Shown piece after piece: positions 27,332 through 35,908 of a DNA stretch of 64,000 nt. Position numbers and translations under genes: made by a program. The notes beneath the pieces were generated by a model that was given only the letters and a program-made list of their open reading frames with translations, did not search any database and was not told the origin of the DNA. Each line of letters starts with the position of its first letter. The first letter of the stretch is position 1. The DNA is from Pseudoxanthomonas koreensis (lineage in GTDB: Bacteria > Pseudomonadota > Gammaproteobacteria > Xanthomonadales > Xanthomonadaceae): positions 1-64,000 of the forward strand of contig NZ_PDWM01000005.1 of NCBI RefSeq assembly GCF_010093225.1, written 5' to 3'.

Positions 27332-27411
27332 GGGTCAGAGTGCACTTTCCGGAGTTGGCCCAGGCTGGGTGTCGTCGCGGATCAGCACCCAGGGAAAGTG
27401 CACTCTGCCCC
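27332..27411. repeat. 80-bp nested inverted-repeat element
   Basis: The outer arms CAGAGTGCACTTTCC and GGAAAGTGCACTCTG are perfect over 15 bases and extend with GGG/CCC across one mismatch. Inside them CTGGGTG pairs with CACCCAG. The layout, opening GGGTCAG and closing CTGCCCC, resembles REP-type elements mobilised by tyrosine transposases (inference). It lies 33 bases after the toxin gene. Confidence 0.65.
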
Positions 27412-27544
27412 CTGTTTCGCTGTTTCGCCGTCCATGAAACGTGAAGGGCCCCTTGCGTGCGCCCTCGCCGAATCAGCTAAAGTGAATCCCGAGCCAAGTC
27501 AGACCGCTACTGAAAGCGGGGGGACGTCGGGGCGAGAGGGGGAT

Positions 27545-27617
27545 GCACTGCGGTGCTTCGCGCCTTGCCCCTTCGGGGCGACGGCTTCGCCGTCGTGTCC
27601 ACCCGCTGCGCGGGTGG
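27545..27617. other. Run of four GC-rich hairpins
   Basis: Four stem-loops follow one another: GCAC/GTGC (27545-27556), GCCCC/GGGGC with a UUCG-type loop (27567-27579), GACGG/CCGTC with a UUCG-type loop (27580-27594), and CCACCCG/CGGGTGG (27599-27617). I see no coding sense in 27299-27695. They lead straight into a broken tRNA-like 3' end and could be a small structured RNA or repeat debris. Confidence 0.4.
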
Positions 27618-27625
27618 TCGAACCT

Positions 27626-27657
27626 GGGGTTCGAATCAAGCTCACCTCTCTCCGCCA
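27626..27657 (+). pseudogene. Inverted partial copy of the tRNA-Ser(GGA) 3' end
   Basis: The plus strand reads a T-arm-like GGGGTTCGAATC, seven unrelated bases, then CCTCTCTCCGCCA, which is exactly the acceptor strand plus CCA of the real tRNA-Ser(GGA) lying just beyond on the minus strand. No 5' half of a tRNA precedes it, so it is a fragment, not a gene. Confidence 0.6.
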
Positions 27658-27708
27658 GATACGCAAAAGCCCCCTTGCGGGGGCTTGTGCGTATCTGGCG
27701 GAGAGAGG
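27645..27708. repeat. 64-bp inverted repeat spanning the tRNA-Ser(GGA) 3' end and its terminator
   Basis: The 21-base arms CCTCTCTCCGCCAGATACGC(A) and its complement flank the GC hairpin AAGCCCCC/GGGGGCTT (27667-27686). That inner hairpin, followed by TT on the minus strand, is the probable terminator of tRNA-Ser(GGA). The outer arms duplicate 13 bases of the tRNA itself plus its trailer, so the precursor could fold into an alternative long stem. Confidence 0.75.
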
Positions 27709-27788
27709 GGGATTCGAACCCCCGAAGCGCGGTTTAGACGCTTACACACTTTCCAGGCGTGCTCCTTCAACCACTCGGACACCTCTCC
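27696..27788 (-). tRNA. tRNA-Ser (anticodon GGA)
   Basis: A 93-nt class II tRNA on the minus strand. The acceptor GGAGAGG pairs with TCTCTCC (one G-U pair), the discriminator is G and CCA is encoded. The anticodon loop CTGGAAA gives GGA, reading UCC/UCU. The long variable arm is visible. It is divergent from dnaX, the usual place in this family. Confidence 0.97.
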
Positions 27789-27831
27789 GGAACCTGCCTG
27801 GCGCCCCGTGGGGCCCCTGTCAGGGCCGCGA

Positions 27832-27860
27832 ATTCTAGCGCTCGCGGGCACCTGCCACAA
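27832..27860 (-). promoter_or_regulatory. Promoter of tRNA-Ser(GGA)
   Basis: On the minus strand TTGTGG (complement of 27855-27860), an exact 17-base spacer, then TAGAAT (complement of 27832-27837), about 44 bases before the tRNA. The -10 context (CTAGAATTCGC) is the same as at the 4.5S RNA -10 candidate. Confidence 0.6.
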
Positions 27861-27944
27861 GCGCGGGCGCGGTCCTGGGGCGGGGTTGGGCCGGGGTTCG
27901 CGGCGGCCATGGCACAATGCCGGCTCCGGTCGAAACGGTGTCCG

Positions 27945-29834
27945 ATGTCCTATCTCGTCCTGGCCCGAAAGTGGCGCCCGAAGCGGTTTTCCGAGCTGGT
28001 CGGGCAGGAGCATGTCGTGCGCGCGCTGGGCAATGCCCTGGATACCGGGCGGGTCCACCACGCCTTCCTGTTCACCGGCACCCGCGGGGTGGGCAAGACC
28101 ACCATCGCCCGGATCTTCGCCAAGTCGCTGAACTGCGAGAAGGGCACCAGCGCCGAGCCGTGCGGGGTCTGCGCGGCCTGCACCGACATCGATTCGGGCC
28201 GCTACATCGACCTGCTGGAGATCGACGCGGCCTCCAACACCGGCGTGGACGACGTCCGCGAGGTGATCGAGAACGCGCAGTACATGCCCTCGCGCGGGCA
28301 GTACAAGGTCTACCTGATCGACGAAGTGCACATGCTGTCCAAGGCGGCGTTCAACGCGCTGCTCAAGACCCTGGAGGAACCGCCGGGGCACGTGAAGTTC
28401 CTGCTCGCCACCACCGACCCGCAGAAGCTGCCGGTGACGGTGCTGTCGCGCTGCCTGCAGTTCAACCTCAAGCGGCTGGACGAGGGCCAGATCGAAGGCC
28501 AGATGACGAAGATCCTGGCCGCCGAGCAGATCGAGGCCGATGCCGGTGCGATCCGCCAGCTGGCCCGCGCCGCCGACGGCAGCCTGCGCGATGGCCTGTC
28601 GCTGCTGGACCAGGCGATCGCCTATGCCGGCGGCGCGCTGGGCGAGGACACGGTGCGGGCCATGCTCGGCAGCGTCGACCGCACCCAGGTCGCCGCGCTG
28701 CTGGACGCGCTGGCCGATGGCGACGGCGCCCGGCTGCTGGCCACGGTCGACACGGTGGCCGGTTTCGCCCCGGACTGGGGCAACGTGCTGGAGGCGCTGG
28801 CCGAAGCGTTGCACCGGATCCAGGTGCGGCAGCTGGTGCCGGGCGCGGCGCGCGAGGACGAAGGCCTGGCCGTGGACGGCTACGCGGAGCGGCTGCGGCC
28901 GGAAGTGGTCCAGCTCTGGTACCAGATGGCGGTCAACGGTCGCCGCGACCTGGAGCTGGCGCCGGCGCCGCGGGTGGGCTTCGAGATGAGCGTGCTGCGC
29001 ATGCTCGCGTTCCGGCCCGAGGCCGACGCTGGCCCGCTGCCGGCGGCAGGGCAGGGGCAGGGTGCCGGCGCTGCGTCGCGTGCGCCCGGGTCGGCGCCGG
29101 TTTCCGCCGCGGGCGATGGCGCGATGAAGGACGCGAGGGGTTCCAGCACGGTGCCGCCCGCGGCGCAGCGTTCGCCTGCGCCGGAACCGGCGCGCGCGGT
29201 ACCGGAGCCTGCTTCGGATGATCCGGCGCCGCCCTGGGCGCAGGACGATGCCCACGCTCCCACGCGGCGGCCGGCCGTCACCGGCGCGGTTGCGCCCGCG
29301 GCCGCGGCGACACTGGATCCGGGCATCCTGATGCCGGCCAACACGCCGCCGGCCACCAGCACCACTGCACCGGCTGCGCCCACGCCTCCCACGACGACGG
29401 GCGCTGCGCCTGCCGCCTCCGCCGGCACCACCATCCTCGACGCCGAGGACTGGCTGCGCCACGTCGCCGGCTGCGACCTCAAGGGCCCGGCGCGCGAACT
29501 GGCTGCGCACACCGCCTTCGTCGGCCATGCCGGCGGCGTGCTGACGCTGGCGCTGGCGCCGGGCTTCGAATACCTGAGCACCTCGATGTCCACCCGCGCG
29601 CTGTCCGAAGCGCTGGCGCCCGTGCTCGGCGCCGCGCCGCGGATCGCGATCCAGAGCGGGGCGGGCGGCCAGGTGGCGGCCGAGACGCTCAACGACCGCC
29701 GCGACCGCGAGCGCGATTCGCGGCAGAGCGCGGCCGAGGAAACCTTCCTCAACGATCCGGGCGTGCGTCGCCTGATCGAGCAGCACGGCGCCCGCGTGGT
29801 GCCCGATTCCATCCGACCTTCAGAAGAGAACTGA
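27945..29834 (+). CDS. dnaX: DNA polymerase III subunits gamma and tau
   Basis: 629 residues. Clamp-loader ATPase. Walker A is GTRGVGKT (45-52), the zinc site has Cys64, Cys73, Cys76 and Cys79, Walker B is LIDEVH (124-129), and the sensor contains VLSRCLQF. A Pro/Ala-rich linker (about 375-505) joins to the C-terminal tau domain (about 505-629), which binds polymerase alpha and DnaB. I do not see the A-AAA-AAG slippery site that makes gamma in E. coli. The start ATG 27945 gives the conserved [12 protein letters not shown]; the upstream frame overlaps tRNA-Ser antisense. ybaB follows after one base. Confidence 0.96.
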   Translation: MSYLVLARKWRPKRFSELVGQEHVVRALGNALDTGRVHHAFLFTGTRGVGKTTIARIFAKSLNCEKGTSAEPCGVCAACTDIDSGRYIDLLEIDAASNTGVDDVREVIENAQYMPSRGQYKVYLIDEVHMLSKAAFNALLKTLEEPPGHVKFLLATTDPQKLPVTVLSRCLQFNLKRLDEGQIEGQMTKILAAEQIEADAGAIRQLARAADGSLRDGLSLLDQAIAYAGGALGEDTVRAMLGSVDRTQVAALLDALADGDGARLLATVDTVAGFAPDWGNVLEALAEALHRIQVRQLVPGAAREDEGLAVDGYAERLRPEVVQLWYQMAVNGRRDLELAPAPRVGFEMSVLRMLAFRPEADAGPLPAAGQGQGAGAASRAPGSAPVSAAGDGAMKDARGSSTVPPAAQRSPAPEPARAVPEPASDDPAPPWAQDDAHAPTRRPAVTGAVAPAAAATLDPGILMPANTPPATSTTAPAAPTPPTTTGAAPAASAGTTILDAEDWLRHVAGCDLKGPARELAAHTAFVGHAGGVLTLALAPGFEYLSTSMSTRALSEALAPVLGAAPRIAIQSGAGGQVAAETLNDRRDRERDSRQSAAEETFLNDPGVRRLIEQHGARVVPDSIRPSEEN

Positions 29835-29835
29835 G

Positions 29836-30156
29836 ATGCGCGGCAATATCGCCCAGCTGATGCAACAGGCGCAGAAGATGCAGGAGAACCTGCAGCGTGC
29901 CCAGGAAGAACTGGCCAAGCTCGAAGTCACCGGCAGCGCCGGCGGCGGCATGGTCAGCGTGACCCTCACCGGGACCAAGGAATGCCGCAAGGTGCGGATC
30001 GATCCTTCGGTGCTGTCCGATCCGGAGATGGCCGAGGACCTGGTCGCGGCGGCGTTCAACGATGCCGCCAACAAGGTCGATGCCGAGTCCAAGGCGAAGA
30101 TGGGTGCCGCGTCCGCCGGCATGCAGCTGCCGCCGGGGATGAAGCTGCCGTTCTGA
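29836..30156 (+). CDS. YbaB/EbfC nucleoid-associated protein
   Basis: 106 residues. An N-terminal helix rich in Gln ([21 protein letters not shown]) leads to the conserved [16 protein letters not shown] core and a C-terminal helix. Dimers bind DNA and are encoded between dnaX and recR in most bacteria, as here. It starts one base after the dnaX stop and ends 19 bases before recR. A role in nucleoid organisation or recombination is assumed from the family. Confidence 0.95.
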   Translation: MRGNIAQLMQQAQKMQENLQRAQEELAKLEVTGSAGGGMVSVTLTGTKECRKVRIDPSVLSDPEMAEDLVAAAFNDAANKVDAESKAKMGAASAGMQLPPGMKLPF

Positions 30157-30175
30157 CTGCACGCGCCGCCCTGCC

Positions 30176-30775
30176 ATGAGTTCGCCGCTGCTGGAGCAGC
30201 TGATCGAGGCGCTGCGCGTGCTGCCCGGCGTCGGCCGCAAGACCGCCCAGCGCATGGCCTACCACGTGCTCGAGCGCGGGCGCGACGGCGGCCGCCACCT
30301 GGCCGAAGTGCTGGCCGAGGCGGTGGCGCGGGTGGGCCACTGCAGCCAGTGCCGCGACTTCAGCGAGGCCGAGGTCTGCGCCACCTGCGCCAGCGCCGGC
30401 CGCGACCGCCAGCTGCTGTGCGTGGTGGAATCGCCGGCCGACCGCCTGGCGATCGAGACCGCGACCGGTTATCGCGGCCTGTACTACGTGCTGCAGGGCC
30501 GGCTTTCGCCGCTGGACGGCATCGGCCCGCGCGAGCTGGGCCTGGATGCGCTGGCCGCGCGCCTGTCCGCGGGCGAGGTGGCCGAGCTGATCGTGGCCAC
30601 CAGCGCCACGGTGGAAGGGGAGGCGACCGCACATTACCTGGCGCAGCTGGCGCGCCAGCACGGAGCGCGCCCGAGCCGGCTGGCGCAGGGCCTGCCGCTG
30701 GGCGGCGAGCTGGAATACGTCGACCGCGGCACCCTCTCGCACGCCTTCGGCACCCGCGGCGAAATGCCGTTGTAG
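30176..30775 (+). CDS. recR: Recombination mediator protein RecR
   Basis: 199 residues. Helix-hairpin-helix LPGVGRKTAQR (16-26), C4 zinc finger (Cys56, Cys59, Cys68, Cys71), and a Toprim domain from about 79 (LLCVVESPADRLAIE). It works with RecO and RecF to load RecA on SSB-coated gaps; recO is at the other end of this window. Its stop codon TAG lies inside the terminal repeat of the 134-bp element that begins at 30771, so the last codons may have been reshaped by insertion. Confidence 0.96.
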   Translation: MSSPLLEQLIEALRVLPGVGRKTAQRMAYHVLERGRDGGRHLAEVLAEAVARVGHCSQCRDFSEAEVCATCASAGRDRQLLCVVESPADRLAIETATGYRGLYYVLQGRLSPLDGIGPRELGLDALAARLSAGEVAELIVATSATVEGEATAHYLAQLARQHGARPSRLAQGLPLGGELEYVDRGTLSHAFGTRGEMPL

Positions 30776-30904
30776 GAGCCCACTTCAGGGGGCGACCCGA
30801 GGCGGTCGGGCGGGGTTGCGCTGAACGCGGCATCTCCAGAAGGGGCGCGTTGAGCGCGGCGTTTCCAGGCGGCATCGGGTCGCCCCCTGAAGTGGGCTCC
30901 TACA
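30771..30904. repeat. 134-bp element with 30-bp perfect inverted termini, copy 1
   Basis: The left end starts TGTAGGAGCCCACTTCAGGG and the last 30 bases are the exact complement of the first 30. The interior holds two similar segments (GCGCTGAACGCGGC and GCGTTGAGCGCGGC). A second copy of almost the same length is at 48565-48699. No open reading frame of its own is supported. It is a MITE or REP-doublet type repeat. Confidence 0.9.
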
Positions 30905-30963
30905 AAGGGCGGTGGGATCCGGACTAAGCTTCGGGTTCGTTCCCCTACATCCGGAATCCCCCC

Positions 30964-31314
30964 ATGGGCGACACCATCTTCGGAAAGATCATCCGCCGCG
31001 AGATCCCGGCCACGATCGTCTACGAGGACGAGGAGATCCTCGGCTTCCGCGATATCGCGCCGCAGGCGCCGGTGCACGTGCTGTTCATCCCCAAGCACCG
31101 GCCGATCCCGACCCTGGACGACGCCACTGCCGCCGACGCCGAACTGCTCGGCCGGCTGATGCTGGCCGCGGCCAGGCATGCGCGCGAGGCGGGCCTGGCC
31201 GAGGATGGCTACCGGGTGGTGATGAACTGCCGCGAGCATGCCGGGCAGACCGTGTTCCACGTGCACCTGCACCTGCTCGCCGGGGCGCCGCTGGGCCACT
31301 TCGGCACGCCCTGA
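30964..31314 (+). CDS. hinT: HIT-family purine nucleoside phosphoramidase
   Basis: 116 residues, the HinT size. The histidine triad HVHLH is at 99-103 with the nucleophile His101. The N-terminus MGDTIFGKIIRREIP is typical. It hydrolyses AMP-lysine and similar phosphoramidates in the cytoplasm. It stands alone between the repeat element and a terminator. Confidence 0.94.
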   Translation: MGDTIFGKIIRREIPATIVYEDEEILGFRDIAPQAPVHVLFIPKHRPIPTLDDATAADAELLGRLMLAAARHAREAGLAEDGYRVVMNCREHAGQTVFHVHLHLLAGAPLGHFGTP

Positions 31315-31356
31315 GCGCGGCGCCGGCGCCGCCAAGCGGAACGCCCCCAACAAGCA

Positions 31357-31385
31357 GAACGCCGCCCGGAGGCGGCGTTCGTGCT
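31357..31385 (+). terminator. Terminator after hinT
   Basis: The stem GAACGCCGCC/GGCGGCGTTC has loop CGGA and is followed by GTGCTT. The T-tract is weak. Confidence 0.6.
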
Positions 31386-31440
31386 TCATGCATTGCAGTG
31401 GAACCGGGCAGGCCGGTTCGCGGGTGCTACCGGGGCCGCG

Positions 31441-31977
31441 CTACCACCAGCCCCACGGCCCCCACGGACCGCCCCACGGGCCCCAGTAGGGACCCCAGTA
31501 CGGGTAGTAGGGCGTGATCACGTCGACCTCGCGCACTTCCGGCCACAGGTAGACCACGTCGGCGGCGACCAGCGGCAACGGGTAGTCGTAGTCGCCGATG
31601 CGCACCGTGTCGGTGCCGCCGATCCTGCCGACGAAGGTGACCTCACGTCCGGCGGTGAACACGGCCGGGTCGTAGAAGCCGGCGCGGCAGGCCAGGAAGC
31701 GGCCCTGGGTCATGTCGGCCGAATCGCTGTCGGGGCGGCCGGTCGAGGTCAGCGGCATCGACACCACCTGGAAGCAGGTGTGGTCCTGCTTGGGCTGGGT
31801 CTCGATGATGCGGCCGCCCCAGCGCACCGTGGGGCCGGTCTGCGGGTTGCCCACCGACTGCTGCGGGGTGACCGCGGGAAAGGTGCCCTGCAGCGGTTCG
31901 GGAGCGGTGGCGCAGGCGCCGAGCACGAGGGCCGCGCAGGCAACGAGGGCGATGCGGAACGGAATGCGGACAGTCAT
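31441..31977 (-). CDS. Slp-family outer-membrane lipoprotein
   Basis: 178 residues. The signal peptide ends in the lipobox LGAC (Cys22). The body matches the Slp family: VRWGGRIIETQP, TCFQVVSMPL, GRFLACRAGFYDPAVF and GREVTFVGRIGG. The last 22 residues are almost only Trp, Gly, Pro and Tyr (PYWGPYWGPWGG...), an unusual aromatic tail seen in some xanthomonad homologues. The role is unknown; E. coli Slp is induced by starvation and acid. It follows the transglutaminase gene by 18 bases, so it may be the last gene of that operon. Confidence 0.88.
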   Translation of the reverse strand: MTVRIPFRIALVACAALVLGACATAPEPLQGTFPAVTPQQSVGNPQTGPTVRWGGRIIETQPKQDHTCFQVVSMPLTSTGRPDSDSADMTQGRFLACRAGFYDPAVFTAGREVTFVGRIGGTDTVRIGDYDYPLPLVAADVVYLWPEVREVDVITPYYPYWGPYWGPWGGPWGPWGWW

Positions 31978-31995
31978 GGCGGCCTCCGGAAAAGT

Positions 31996-33960
31996 TCAGG
32001 GGCGGTGCCGCGCCAGATCGTCCAGCAGCCGGCGCATTCCCCCATGGCCGCGAGCGTAGCGCGCTTCGGCGAAACGGTGGCTGAGCGCGAGCAGGTCGGG
32101 GCCGCGGGCCGGGTGCGCGGCGGCCACGCGCCGCGCCCATTCCAGTGCCGGTTCGTGCGCGGCGCGGCCCAGGCCCAGGCGGGCGTAGCGGTGGCCCAGC
32201 CGATGCCAGGCGCGCAGCAGCGGGTCGCGCTCGCGTTCGCCGCGCGCCAGCAGCCAGATCATCCCGGCCAGGGCCAGCGCGGCCAGGGCGACGAACATGG
32301 CCAGCAATTGCGCCGGTTCCAGCCGTTGCAGCCCCAGCGGGCGCAGCAGCGACTGCTGGCGCTGCGCGTCGAAGCCCAGCACCAGGTCGTTCCAGCCGCG
32401 CCGCAGCCAGTCGGTGAGGTTGCCCAGGTTGCCCAGGCGCAGCATCTCCAGCCCGGCCACGCCGCCGGTCGCGGCGCGTTGTTCGAGCGTGTCGTAGATG
32501 CGCTCGGGCGCCACCGCCGCGGTCGGGTCGACCCGGACCCAGCCGCGACCGTCCAGCCACACCTCGGTCCAGGCGTGGGCGTCCATCCGTCGCACGATCC
32601 AGTAGCCGCCGCCGAACGGATTGCGGACGCCGCCGGTGTAGCCGGTCACCACGCGCGCGGGGATGCCGGCCGAGCGCATCAGCACGGTGAAGGCGGAGCT
32701 GAAGTGTTCGCAGAAGCCGGCGCGCTGCTCGAACAGGAATTCGTCCACGGCGTGGCGGCCGGGCAGCGGCGTGTCCAGGGTGTAGGCGAACTCGGCGTGG
32801 ATCCAGCGCAGCGCGCGGTCGACGATGGCCTGGTCGTCATTGCCGGCTTCCGCGCGCCATTGCCGGCCCAGCGCGCGGGTGCGCGGGTCGTAGCCTTCCG
32901 GCAGCGCCAGTGCGCGCTGGCGCAGGATCGCCCGCAGTTCCGGATCGAACGCCTCCGGCGGCGACGACTGCAGTTGCCAGCGGCTGGGCGAGGACAGCGG
33001 GCGCAGGGTTTCCAGCGAGAAGTCGTGGCGCATGTGCGCGCCTTCGGGAGTGGCGGTGGGCAGGTCCAGCGCAGGCAGGTCGCGGCGGTCGCTGGCTTCG
33101 ATCTCCAGCCGGTAGTTCCAGCGCGCGGCCGCGCGGCGCACCTGCGGCTGCGGCAGCGCCTCCAGCCAGCGCGAACGGGTCCAGGTGCGGCCGTCGTAGT
33201 CGAGCAGCACCGGGCCGCGCCAGTACATCTCCTGCACCGGCGGCTCGGCGCCGTCGAACTGCGCGCGCATCGCCGGCGCGTCGTCGGCCATCAGGTCCAG
33301 CCAGGTGCCCGGGCTCATGGTGTCGGACAGCCCCGGGCGCGCGATCGCCCGTTCCGGCACGCCCCACAGCGGCGTGGCCATGCGCGGGAACAGCCAGAAC
33401 GCGACCAGCGCCAGCGGCAGCCCGATCGCCACCAGCCGGCCCATCGTGCCCAGCCGCTGGCGCAGCGGCGGCGGTGGCACGCCGGCTTCCAGGTCGGCCA
33501 GGCGCTGCAGGGTGAGCAGGCCGGCGAGCACGGCCGCCACCGCGCAGGCCATCACCAGCGGGCCCTGGTCGAGCAGGAACGCGGCGAACGGCGCGAACAG
33601 GGCGAAGGCCACCAGGCTGCGCGCATCGCGCAGGCTGCGCAGTTCGCTCGGCTTGATCGCCAGCATCGCCGCCAGCAGCGCGCAGCCGGTATCGCGGCCG
33701 AAGCGCGTGCCCATCACCGCCAGCACCGCGGCGACCATGGCCAGGGTCAGCAGCGCGCGCAGCCAGCCGGGCAGGACCTGTTTCCAGGCCAACAAGGCGA
33801 TCGCCGGCGCGGTGATGGCAAAACCAATCCCCAGCGGCGGCGGCAGGTTGAGCAGCAGCGGCAGCAGCGCCAGCGCGGCGGCGGACAGGGCCCAGGCGCG
33901 GCTGCCGGCGTCGAGCAGCACCGGTTCGTCGGCAGCGGTGGCGGGCAGCGTCGCGCTCAT
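31996..33960 (-). CDS. TgpA-like membrane transglutaminase-domain protein (DUF3488)
   Basis: 654 residues. About six N-terminal membrane helices (about 20-200) lead to a periplasmic transglutaminase-like domain with the Cys-His-Asp triad: RAGFCEHFSSAF, MDAHAWTEVW and RVDPTAAVAP. One more helix (LLAMFVALAALALAGMIWLL) and a DUF4129-like cytoplasmic tail follow. The start overlaps the DUF58 gene by ATGA. The order MoxR-DUF58-TgpA is common; P. aeruginosa TgpA is essential, but the substrate is not known to me. Confidence 0.9.
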   Translation of the reverse strand: MSATLPATAADEPVLLDAGSRAWALSAAALALLPLLLNLPPPLGIGFAITAPAIALLAWKQVLPGWLRALLTLAMVAAVLAVMGTRFGRDTGCALLAAMLAIKPSELRSLRDARSLVAFALFAPFAAFLLDQGPLVMACAVAAVLAGLLTLQRLADLEAGVPPPPLRQRLGTMGRLVAIGLPLALVAFWLFPRMATPLWGVPERAIARPGLSDTMSPGTWLDLMADDAPAMRAQFDGAEPPVQEMYWRGPVLLDYDGRTWTRSRWLEALPQPQVRRAAARWNYRLEIEASDRRDLPALDLPTATPEGAHMRHDFSLETLRPLSSPSRWQLQSSPPEAFDPELRAILRQRALALPEGYDPRTRALGRQWRAEAGNDDQAIVDRALRWIHAEFAYTLDTPLPGRHAVDEFLFEQRAGFCEHFSSAFTVLMRSAGIPARVVTGYTGGVRNPFGGGYWIVRRMDAHAWTEVWLDGRGWVRVDPTAAVAPERIYDTLEQRAATGGVAGLEMLRLGNLGNLTDWLRRGWNDLVLGFDAQRQQSLLRPLGLQRLEPAQLLAMFVALAALALAGMIWLLARGERERDPLLRAWHRLGHRYARLGLGRAAHEPALEWARRVAAAHPARGPDLLALSHRFAEARYARGHGGMRRLLDDLARHRP

Positions 33961-34912
33961 TCCCATGGCAACAGCGCCAGCGCGCGCAGGCAGGCGTGGT
34001 GGTGCCCGGGGCCGCGGCCCGGGCCCAGTTCCGGTTGCCCCGGCAGGCGCAGGCGGTAGCGGCGGCCGTCGCGCTCGGCCAGGTCGACCCAGGCGGCCAG
34101 GCGCGCGATGCGCGGCTCGCGCGGCATGCCGCGCAGCAGCTCCCAGTCCAGGCGCAGGTCCTGCGGCTGCGCGCGCTCGTATTCGCGCACCACCAGGCTG
34201 TCGCGGCGCGCGCTGTGCTTCCAGGCGATCGCGCGCGGCGCGTCGCCGGGGCGGTAGGCGCGCAGCTGGTGCGGTTCGTCGCCGAGCGGATGCACGCGGC
34301 TGTGCTGGCCGTCGCCGCCGGATTCGGGCAGCGGCGGCGGATTGGCTTCCGCGCGCGGGTAGACCAGCAGCGGCTGCCGCGGCCACAGCCGCGACCAGGC
34401 CCGCGCCAGTCCCAGCGGCTGGGTGGTGGAGAGGCGGATCCGCCCGGGGTGCAGCCAGCCGCGGCGACGGGTGGGCAGCGGCAGCGACAGTTCGGCATTG
34501 CCGTCGGCACCGGTGCCGGTCCAGCCGATCGCGCCGCCGAGGTCGCCGCGCAGCCCGCGCCGGCGGCGGCCGTCATGGCTGGACAGCGCCAGCCGCAGCC
34601 GCAGGGTGTCGCCGGCGGCCACCGGTTCGGCCGAGACCGTGTCCAGCTGCAGGCCCGACAGCTGCAGGTGCGCGGCGATCAGGCTGGCCAGCCCGGCCGC
34701 GCCCAGCAGCAGCGCCAGCAGCAGCGCCGGATTGTTGTTGTAGTTCAGCGCGCCCAGCGCCATCGCCGCCACCAGCAGCGCGTAGAACAGGCCGAACGGC
34801 GTGGGCAGCACGTAGATGCGGCGGCGGTCGATCCGCACCGGCAGCGCCTCCGGCGCGCGCGGGCGTTCGAAGCGTTGCAGGCGCGCGCGCAGCCCGTGCA
34901 GGGCGGCGCGCA

Positions 34913-34913
<1 letters not shown>
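33957..34913 (-). CDS. DUF58 domain protein
   Basis: 318 residues. Two adjoining hydrophobic segments near the N-terminus (FGLFYALLVAAMALGAL and ALLLALLLGAAGLASLIAA) anchor it, and a cytoplasmic DUF58 region follows with the hallmark HQLRAYRPGDAPRAIAWKHS. Its reading frame overlaps moxR by one base and tgpA by four bases. DUF58 proteins work with MoxR ATPases in assembling or maturing partners; the client here is unknown. Confidence 0.9.
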
Positions 34914-35866
<953 letters not shown>

Positions 35867-35908
35867 CGTCTTCCTGCACCGTGGGATCGGAAAGGAGTGT
35901 AGCGGCAG

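Noticed and set aside
25440-27830. Prophage or integrative element at tRNA-Ser(GGA)
   Set aside because: No integrase, no phage structural gene, and the tRNA copy is inverted rather than a direct repeat. A small insertion hot spot fits better.
27311-28131. Open frames across 27311-28131 on the plus strand
   Set aside because: They translate inverted repeats, hairpins and the complement of tRNA-Ser, not a protein.
30634-31389. Minus-strand open frames through the 134-bp elements (also at 48579-48830)
   Set aside because: Their similar peptide stretches come from translating the shared inverted termini; there is no start signal or conserved domain.
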